Shown here piece by piece: positions 57,892 through 64,000 of a stretch of 64,000 nucleotides of DNA. Position numbers and translations under genes: made by a program. Numbering within the stretch: the first letter of the stretch is position 1; each line of letters begins with the position of its first letter. A model generated the notes under the pieces. The model saw only the letters and a list, made by a program, of their open reading frames with translations. It did not search any database and was not told where the DNA came from. Source of the stretch: JAWKUK01 sp041398605 (GTDB taxonomy: Bacteria; Planctomycetota; UBA1135; GCA-002686595); assembly GCA_041398605.1 (NCBI GenBank), contig JAWKUK010000007.1:248001-312000 (forward strand), given 5' to 3'.

Positions 57892-58506
57892 ATGAACTCC
57901 CCAATTGAGACTGAGGTCCTTGAAGCGGCCAGCCGCGGTGAGACACAGCAGCTCGGCGCGCTGCTCGAGGCCTACCGCGGGCGGCTCGAACGGATGGTCG
58001 GGCTCCGCCTGGACCCCAAGCTCCAAGGGCGCGTCGACGCAGCAGACGTCCTGCAGGAGACCTTCATCGAGGTGGCGCAGCGCCTGCCGCGTTACCTCGA
58101 GGCGCAGGACCTCCCGTTCTTCGTCTGGGTGCGTTACCTCGCCGCCCAGAAGCTCATGCAGCTCCACCGTGCGCACCTCGGTGTCGGCGCCCGCGCGGTC
58201 GGGCGCGAGGTGCCCCTCTCGCCGCGCCTCGGGCCCGACGCGAGCTCGCTCGCCGCGGCAGACGTGTACCTCGCCCACAGTGAGACTCCGAGCCGAGTCG
58301 TTGCAGCGGGCGAAGAGCGAGAGCGCGTACGCAGCGCGCTCGACGAGCTCGGCGACCTCGACCGCGAGGTCCTCGTCCTGCGTCACTTCGAGCAGTTGAG
58401 CAACACGGAAGTGGCCGCGGTGCTCGAGCTCTCGCCGGGCGCCGCCAGCGCGCGCTACGTCCGCGCGCTGCAGCGCCTCGAACATGCCGTCAGCCGAGGC
58501 GCGTAA
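57892..58506 (+). CDS. ECF-type sigma factor (kinase-linked)
   Basis: A 204-residue sigma factor. Region 2: DAADVLQETFIEVAQRL, FFVWVRYLAAQKLMQLHRAH; region 4: LDREVLVLRHFEQLSNTEVA, then ASARYVRALQRLEHA. ATG 57892 (MNSPIETEV) is preferred to 57829. Its stop overlaps the kinase start (TAATG), as is common for planctomycete ECF groups that are paired with Ser/Thr kinases instead of anti-sigma factors. Likely its activity depends on phosphorylation by the kinase; inference. Confidence 0.92.
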   Translation: MNSPIETEVLEAASRGETQQLGALLEAYRGRLERMVGLRLDPKLQGRVDAADVLQETFIEVAQRLPRYLEAQDLPFFVWVRYLAAQKLMQLHRAHLGVGARAVGREVPLSPRLGPDASSLAAADVYLAHSETPSRVVAAGEERERVRSALDELGDLDREVLVLRHFEQLSNTEVAAVLELSPGAASARYVRALQRLEHAVSRGA

Positions 58507-61500
58507 TGGTCGAGCGAACCGAGAGCGGGTCCGGACACGCAGAGCGCGACGCCGAAGAGGCGCGGCTGCAGCGCGTGGATGCGGTCTTGACGGAGCTCAC
58601 CGAGCGCGCCCGGCGCGGCAGCCCGCTCGACATCGAGCCGCTCCTCGCGCAGCACCCGGATCTCGCAGCAGATGTCCGCCGCGCTTTGCCGGCGCTCGTC
58701 GGCCTGGAGCGCGCGGCGTCGACGGCCGGGGACGAGCCCCAGGCTGCGCGCGATGCGATGCCGAGCCAGATCGGCGACTTCAAGATCGTGCGCGAGCTCG
58801 GCCAAGGCGGCATGGGCACCGTGTACGAGGCGATCGAAGAGCGCCTGGGCCGCAGGGTCGCGCTCAAGCTCCTCCCGCCACGCGCGACCCGGGACGCGCG
58901 CTACCTCGAGCGCTTTCACCGCGAGGCGCGCGCTGCAGCGCGCATGCACCACCCCGGGATCGTAACGGTGCACGGCTTCGGCGAGGTCGACGGCGCCCAC
59001 TACTACTCGATGCAATTCGTCGAGGGTACGAGCCTCGATCGCCTGGTCGCTTACCTCGCGTGGCGCGACGGCACGGGCCCCGCGCCGGCGCTCGAGGCTG
59101 CGGAGCGGACGCTCCTCGATTCACTGACAGGAGTACTGTGCAGCGGCTCGCTCTCAGGCTTCGACTCGGACGACAGCACAAAGGACGACTCCAATCGCCC
59201 GACCTTCGGCGCGCGCTACCACCGCAATGTCGCGCGGCTCGTCTTGCAAGCCGCGGAGGCGGTCGAGTACGCGCACGCGCGCGGCGTGCTGCACCGCGAC
59301 ATCAAGCCGGCCAACCTGCTGGCCGATGCCGACGGGCACCTGTACATCACGGACTTCGGCCTCGCGAAGACGGACGAGTCCGGGGACCTCACACGAGCAG
59401 GCGACATCCTCGGCACGCTGCGGTACATGGCGCCCGAGCAGTTCGAGGGGCACACGGATGCGCGCTCGGACGTCTACGCGTTGGGGCTCGTGCTCTACGA
59501 GCTGTTGACGCTGCGGCCCGCCTTCGCCGCGAGCCATCGACCGCGTCTGGTACACGACGTCCTCTACGAGCGCCCGATTCGGCCGCGGTCCCTGCGCGCA
59601 GAGGTCCCGCAGGACCTCGAGCGCGTCGTCCGTAAAGCGACGTCGAAGCTCGCCGAAGAGCGCTACCCGACCGCGCGGGCGCTCGCGGAGGACCTGCGCT
59701 GCTGGCTCGACGGCCGCCCGATCGCAGCGCGCATGCCGAGCGCGTGGTATTTGGCGCGCCTCGCAGTGGCGCGCAACCGAGCGGTGATCGTCACGGCCGG
59801 GCTCGCCTTCGCGCTGATCGCCCTCGGGGTCGCGCGTTATGTCACGGCGTTGTCCGGCGCGGAGGCGGCGCAGCGCGCCGCGGCTGTGCGCGCGGCGCTC
59901 GCGGCCGCAGAGTCCGCGCTCGCGGTCGACGAGGTCGCGAGCGCGCGCGACCGCCTCGCGGGGGTCCCAGAGGCCCACCGCGGCTGGGCGTGGCGGCACC
60001 TCGACGCGTGCGTCGACCAGTCTGCGGGGACCCTGGCATCGATCGGCGAGCCCGTGCAGTCGCTCGCGTTCGTGAACGGTGACACCGTCGTCTTCGGTCG
60101 CACCGCCATGCATCGCGTGCGAGGCGGTCGCGTGGTGGCGGAGGCGCCGGGTCCGCCAGGCGCGGTGATCGTGCGCGCCGCGCGGACCGCGCTGGGCGTT
60201 TGGGTCGTCAGCGATTGGGCAGGCCGGGTGTGGCTCTCAGAGGGCGACCTGCCGAGCTTTGAACGCGAGCCGCTGCAGCTCCCGTCGACCGGCTTCGGCT
60301 TGGCCCTGACCCCCGACGGAGCGCGCGCCCTGGTCGGGCTCTTCGATGCCACGATCGTGGTGATCGACGTAGCGCAGGGCGTCGTGGAACGGACGCTCGA
60401 GGGGCCGCGCGAGCACGTCGATGGCATCGCAGTCCCCGCGACGGGTGCCGCGGCCTTCGTCGGGTCGAACGACGGTCGATTGCTGCGCTACGACCTGCGC
60501 GATGGCTCCTATCGCGAGCTCGCGCGCGACCTTGGCGCGCTGCACGCCGTCGCGACGAATGCGGACGCCAGCATCGTCGCCGTCGCTGGTGAGAGCGGCC
60601 TCATCCATCTGCTCGATGGCGCCTCAGGCGCGTCCCGAGGGCTGCTCGTCGGGAGCGGCGCGACCGTGTCGTGCCTCGCGATCTCGCCGGACGGGAAGAC
60701 GCTGGCCTCCGGCGGGATGAGCCAAGCGATCCGCGTCTACGACATCGAGGACCGGCGCCCCCTGCGCGTCTTGACGGGCCATGCGCGACGGCTGACGAGC
60801 CTGTGCTTCGGCGCGGACTCGAGCCAGCTCTTCAGCGGCTCGTATGCGGGCATCGCCAAGGAGTGGGACCTCGACTGCGTCGGAGGGGCCGTCGTCCTCG
60901 GCGGCCATATCGCGGACGTCGTGGGCCTCGCGGTCGCGCCCGACGGCCGTCGCTTCGCCACCGGCGGCCGCGACGCCACGATTCGCATCTGGGACAGCGC
61001 GTCCGAGGGGCTCGAGCGCATCTTGCTCGGGCAGCCCGGCGAGGTCTCGGGGCTGGCATGGGGCTCAGACGGCGCGCGGCTCGTGTCGACATGCCGCCGC
61101 GGCTACGTGCTGGGCTGGGAGGTCGACTCCGCCAAGTCGACGTGGCGCTTCAAAGCGGACAGCGGTGTCCCTGGCCGCGTCGCGATCGCGCCCGGGAGCG
61201 ACGAGTGCTGGGTGCCCTTCACCGACGGCACGCTGCGCGTCTTCGGCTTGAGCGACGGCGCGCTGCGCGCGGAGCTCGCTGGGCTCTTCGAGGGGCGCGC
61301 CACGACGGACCCGCTAGGAGCGGTCGCCGTCGGCGGGCATGTGTTCGTCGGGACGCCGAGCGGCGAGGTGATCGAGCTCGACCGCGCGACGCGGTCGGTC
61401 GTCCAGCGAGCGCAGGTCCACACGGAGTTCGTCTACGCGATCGACGTCGCGCCGAACGGACGCGAGATCGCGACCTCGTCTGCGGATCGCACGGTCGCGA

Positions 61501-62396
61501 TCATGGCGACAGGCAAGCTCGCGCAAGCCGAGCGCCTCCACATCGAATCGACCGAGCACGGCGGCGCGTCGGATGGGCTGGAGGGCCTCGCCTATAGCCC
61601 CGACGGCGCCCTGCTCGCGGTCGCGTCACGGGGCGGGCAGGTGCGCCTCATCGAGCTCGCGACGCGGACCGAGGTGCTGCGCCTCTCGGGCCACAGGTCC
61701 TGGGTGCGCAGCGTCGCGTTCCTCGGGGACGGGTCGCGGCTCGTCTCGACGGGCTCCGAGGGCGATGTCCGCGTCTGGGATACGATCACCACGGCCCAGA
61801 AGCGCGCGCTCATGACGCCGCTGCGGAGCGAGCGGCGCCGGGCCGTCGCGCTCGCGCAACGCCTCGGCGTCGCGCTGGATCAATGGGACACGGCCCCCGC
61901 TGCGCTCGCGGCGTTACCCCTCGATGCGGCGTCACGCTCGCTCGCGCTGAGCGAGGTCCACGCACGGATGGGGCGGCGCGCGAGCCTCGTCGACGTGGCG
62001 TGGGAGGGGCTCCTGCAGAACGACGCGCCGGAGAGCTGGCGCAGCGCATTGCAGCTCAACGAAGCGATCTCGCGCACGAATCGGCACAGCTCCGCGACGC
62101 GGTTGCTCGGCACCGCGGCTTCGGTGCGGCTCGGGGACCTCCAGGCGGCGGTCCTGGCGTTGACGCTCTGGTCGCGCGTGACCGGCTATGGGCAAGCGCC
62201 AGCTTCGGCGGGAGCGACGGGTTGGAGCGACACTCCCCTGGTCGGCCGCGCGCTCGCGGCGCGCATCGGTACGACGAACTTCGGGCCTGATGCGGCAGCA
62301 GCGGAGGCGCTGCGTCGCGAGCTGACCGGCGAGGCGGCTGTGCCCAACAAGGACGCCGCGCGCGCATTGGCGATCCTCGACTGGCCGGTGGAATGA
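58506..62396 (+). CDS. Ser/Thr protein kinase with WD40 repeats
   Basis: A 1296-residue kinase of the PknB/Hanks type. Seen: G-loop LGQGGMGTVYEA near residue 98, Lys121 (VALKLLP), catalytic HRDIKPANLL with Asp265, DFG Asp283, and APEQ. One transmembrane helix about 425-446 (VIVTAGLAFALIALGV) anchors it, followed by an extracellular or periplasmic WD40 propeller from about 515 (for example GHARRLTSLCFGADSSQLFS, GGHIADVVGLAVAPDGRRFA). ATG 58506 overlaps the sigma stop by 1 bp. Senses an unknown ligand through the propeller. Confidence 0.95.
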   Translation: MVERTESGSGHAERDAEEARLQRVDAVLTELTERARRGSPLDIEPLLAQHPDLAADVRRALPALVGLERAASTAGDEPQAARDAMPSQIGDFKIVRELGQGGMGTVYEAIEERLGRRVALKLLPPRATRDARYLERFHREARAAARMHHPGIVTVHGFGEVDGAHYYSMQFVEGTSLDRLVAYLAWRDGTGPAPALEAAERTLLDSLTGVLCSGSLSGFDSDDSTKDDSNRPTFGARYHRNVARLVLQAAEAVEYAHARGVLHRDIKPANLLADADGHLYITDFGLAKTDESGDLTRAGDILGTLRYMAPEQFEGHTDARSDVYALGLVLYELLTLRPAFAASHRPRLVHDVLYERPIRPRSLRAEVPQDLERVVRKATSKLAEERYPTARALAEDLRCWLDGRPIAARMPSAWYLARLAVARNRAVIVTAGLAFALIALGVARYVTALSGAEAAQRAAAVRAALAAAESALAVDEVASARDRLAGVPEAHRGWAWRHLDACVDQSAGTLASIGEPVQSLAFVNGDTVVFGRTAMHRVRGGRVVAEAPGPPGAVIVRAARTALGVWVVSDWAGRVWLSEGDLPSFEREPLQLPSTGFGLALTPDGARALVGLFDATIVVIDVAQGVVERTLEGPREHVDGIAVPATGAAAFVGSNDGRLLRYDLRDGSYRELARDLGALHAVATNADASIVAVAGESGLIHLLDGASGASRGLLVGSGATVSCLAISPDGKTLASGGMSQAIRVYDIEDRRPLRVLTGHARRLTSLCFGADSSQLFSGSYAGIAKEWDLDCVGGAVVLGGHIADVVGLAVAPDGRRFATGGRDATIRIWDSASEGLERILLGQPGEVSGLAWGSDGARLVSTCRRGYVLGWEVDSAKSTWRFKADSGVPGRVAIAPGSDECWVPFTDGTLRVFGLSDGALRAELAGLFEGRATTDPLGAVAVGGHVFVGTPSGEVIELDRATRSVVQRAQVHTEFVYAIDVAPNGREIATSSADRTVAIMATGKLAQAERLHIESTEHGGASDGLEGLAYSPDGALLAVASRGGQVRLIELATRTEVLRLSGHRSWVRSVAFLGDGSRLVSTGSEGDVRVWDTITTAQKRALMTPLRSERRRAVALAQRLGVALDQWDTAPAALAALPLDAASRSLALSEVHARMGRRASLVDVAWEGLLQNDAPESWRSALQLNEAISRTNRHSSATRLLGTAASVRLGDLQAAVLALTLWSRVTGYGQAPASAGATGWSDTPLVGRALAARIGTTNFGPDAAAAEALRRELTGEAAVPNKDAARALAILDWPVE

Positions 62397-62520
62397 ACGG
62401 GGGCTCCGTCCCATGCGATCGATGTGACCGGGGCGCGGGCGGATGACGAGCACGGTCGGCCGCTGCTGGGGTATCGTCTCCGCGCCGCACCGCGACCCAG
62501 CTCGCGCGGCACCACCGACC

Positions 62521-64000
62521 ATGCAGCGCCCCCTACGCATCGTGCCGCCCCGCGGCGTCCTCATCGCGCTCGCCCTGCCCGTGGGGTTGATCCTCTGGGC
62601 GCAGCTCACCGAAGCCACCGGCGACGGCGGGATGAACAACGCGATCTCTTACGTCGCGGGCCTCATATCGCTGCTGCTCTACGGCGTCTGGTTCCTGATC
62701 GGCAGCGGCGTCGGCGCGCGGGGTCGCGTGCGCTGCGTCATCGGCGCCCTGGCGCTGTTGGTGGCCGTGGTCGCGACCGTAAGGATCGACGGGTGGACCG
62801 GGGCCAGCGTGCCGGAGCTCCGCTTCGTCTGGACCAAGCCGAACATCACCTCGCTGCAAGGAGGCTCGGTCGCGCTGGCGACACCGGAGGGTCGCTCAGC
62901 AGAGCGCCCGAGCCAGGACCCAGGCGCGCCTGCGAGGGCCGACTTTCCTGGCTTCCTCGGGCCGGAGCGGTCCGCCGTCGTGCACGGCATCCGGCTCGTC
63001 CGAGACTGGCAGAGCCACCCGCCGACGCTCGTCTGGCGCGAGCCCGTCGGCGCGGGGTGGAGCGGGTTCGCAGTGGTCGCCGGCGTCGCCTACACACAAG
63101 AGCAGCGCGGTGACGAACAGCTCGTCGTTGCGCGCGATGTCGCCACCGGACAAGAGCGGTGGCGCCATGCGCACCCGGCGCACTTCGACCACTCGCTGGG
63201 CGGACCCGGGCCGCGCGCGACGCCCGAGGTCGCGCACGGGCGCGTCTACGCCCACGACACCGCGGGGCTGCTCGTCTGCCTCGACGCTGTGACTGGCGCG
63301 CTCGAGTGGCAGCACGATCTCAAAGCCGAGTACGGCATGACCGACGCGCTCGAAGCAGAGCTCATCGCGTTCGGGCGCTCCCCGTCCCCGCTCGTGCACG
63401 GGGACCTCGTCATCATCCCTGCCGGCGGTGACCCAGGCGGGAAGCGCGCCGGGCTGGTCGCGTTCGACACCGCGACGGGCGCCCTCATCTGGGAGGGCCC
63501 GCCGCGCGACATCAGCCACTCGTCCCCGAACATCGCGACCCTCGCTGGCGTCGAGCAGGTCCTCGTCGTCAACGTCGACACGGTGAGCGGGCACGATCCC
63601 AAGACCGGCGCGTTGCTCTGGGAGCACCCGTGGCCGGGGAAGACGAGCGCCGACGCCAACAACTCGCAGCCTGTGCCGATCGCGCCAGACAAGGTGCTCG
63701 TATCGAAGGGTTATGGGCAAGGCTCGCAGCTCCTGCAGCTCACGGCGAGCGCGGAGGGCGCGCTCACCGCCGCGCCGGTCTGGACCTCGCGGCGCGCCTT
63801 GCGGACGAAGTTCACGAACGCCGCGCTGCGGGACGGGTACGCGTACGCGCTCTCGGACGGGATCCTGGAGTGCGTCGCGCTCGACACGGGTGACCGGGTC
63901 TGGCGTGACGGCCGCTACGGCCACGGACAGGTGCTCCTGGTCGAGGACCTCCTGCTCGTCATGTCGGAGGAGGGTGAGCTGTCGCTCGTCGAGGCCACGC
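62521..64000 (+). CDS. PQQ-type propeller protein (partial at window end)
   Basis: At least 493 residues, no stop before the window edge. ATG 62521 is followed by two or three membrane helices (GVLIALALPVGLILW, ISLLLYGVWFLIGSG, LALLVAVVATVRI), then from about residue 150 a PQQ-like/BamB propeller with repeats such as ARDVATGQERWRHAHP, LDAVTGALEWQHDLK, FDTATGALIWEGPP. Probably an anchored quinoprotein-type or scaffold protein; enzymatic residues cannot be judged in the partial sequence. Confidence 0.8.
   Translation, partial: MQRPLRIVPPRGVLIALALPVGLILWAQLTEATGDGGMNNAISYVAGLISLLLYGVWFLIGSGVGARGRVRCVIGALALLVAVVATVRIDGWTGASVPELRFVWTKPNITSLQGGSVALATPEGRSAERPSQDPGAPARADFPGFLGPERSAVVHGIRLVRDWQSHPPTLVWREPVGAGWSGFAVVAGVAYTQEQRGDEQLVVARDVATGQERWRHAHPAHFDHSLGGPGPRATPEVAHGRVYAHDTAGLLVCLDAVTGALEWQHDLKAEYGMTDALEAELIAFGRSPSPLVHGDLVIIPAGGDPGGKRAGLVAFDTATGALIWEGPPRDISHSSPNIATLAGVEQVLVVNVDTVSGHDPKTGALLWEHPWPGKTSADANNSQPVPIAPDKVLVSKGYGQGSQLLQLTASAEGALTAAPVWTSRRALRTKFTNAALRDGYAYALSDGILECVALDTGDRVWRDGRYGHGQVLLVEDLLLVMSEEGELSLVEAT

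Overview
The window is very GC-rich, densely coded DNA from what looks like a planctomycete. The reasons are the family content rather than any single marker: DUF1501- and DUF1549-like proteins next to a multihaem cytochrome, an ECF sigma factor fused by a 1-bp overlap to a Ser/Thr kinase with WD40 repeats, many large secreted propeller proteins, and a recurrent C-terminal module (start YC, end with a W-Y-R-D segment and a beta strand) shared by two unrelated secreted proteins at 1220-2386 and 39079-40347. This assignment is inference from remembered family distribution; no rRNA or tRNA gene was found to confirm it.

Layout. 162-9091: cation diffusion facilitator, a secreted propeller protein, a coupled pair on the minus strand (unknown secreted protein plus GH29 fucosidase-like enzyme), the three-gene NAD(P) transhydrogenase operon pntAA-pntAB-pntB, and a Dabb-domain lipoprotein. 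9293-16487 (minus): a tightly coupled operon of a DUF1549-like protein, a DUF1501-like protein, a 1346-residue protein combining ten CXXCH haem sites, a LVIVD-type propeller and about ten EF-hands, and an endonuclease/phosphatase-fold lipoprotein. Divergent to it, 16686-19157 encodes a PilX-like protein that itself carries one CXXCH. 19311-24304: sigma-70 factor, acyl-CoA dehydrogenase, methyltransferase, dGTPase. 24378-27730 (minus): a four-gene cassette of unknown proteins with 4-bp overlaps and unusual TTG/GTG starts, with codon use less GC-biased than its surroundings. 27890-30946: POT peptide transporter with a large soluble insert, and an RlmA-like rRNA methyltransferase.

31263-39049 (plus): ECF sigma factor with its zinc-finger anti-sigma factor, a two-PDZ lipoprotein, a LolA-like/GyrI-like fusion, and a large secreted metallopeptidase. 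39079-46287: PHB-depolymerase-like esterase, a sortilin/BNR propeller protein, and a discoidin/prenyltransferase-repeat protein. 46477-51200: ArsR-type regulator fused to a methyltransferase, followed 11 bp later by full-length metH; an AT-rich inverted repeat lies upstream and a classical terminator downstream. 51425-57784: a 2119-residue secreted protein with alpha-2-macroglobulin-like traits. 57892-62396: ECF sigma factor plus Ser/Thr kinase-WD40 pair. 62521-64000: a PQQ-type propeller protein cut by the window edge.

Non-coding features: two inverted copies of a 161-bp imperfect palindrome (9092-9252 and 30991-31151; 145 of 161 positions identical by hand alignment), strong hairpins between most convergent gene pairs, and two in-frame 18-bp tandem repeats inside the anti-sigma gene. 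The most interesting candidate system is the haem/DUF1501/DUF1549 operon with its divergent haem-bearing pilin-like gene.
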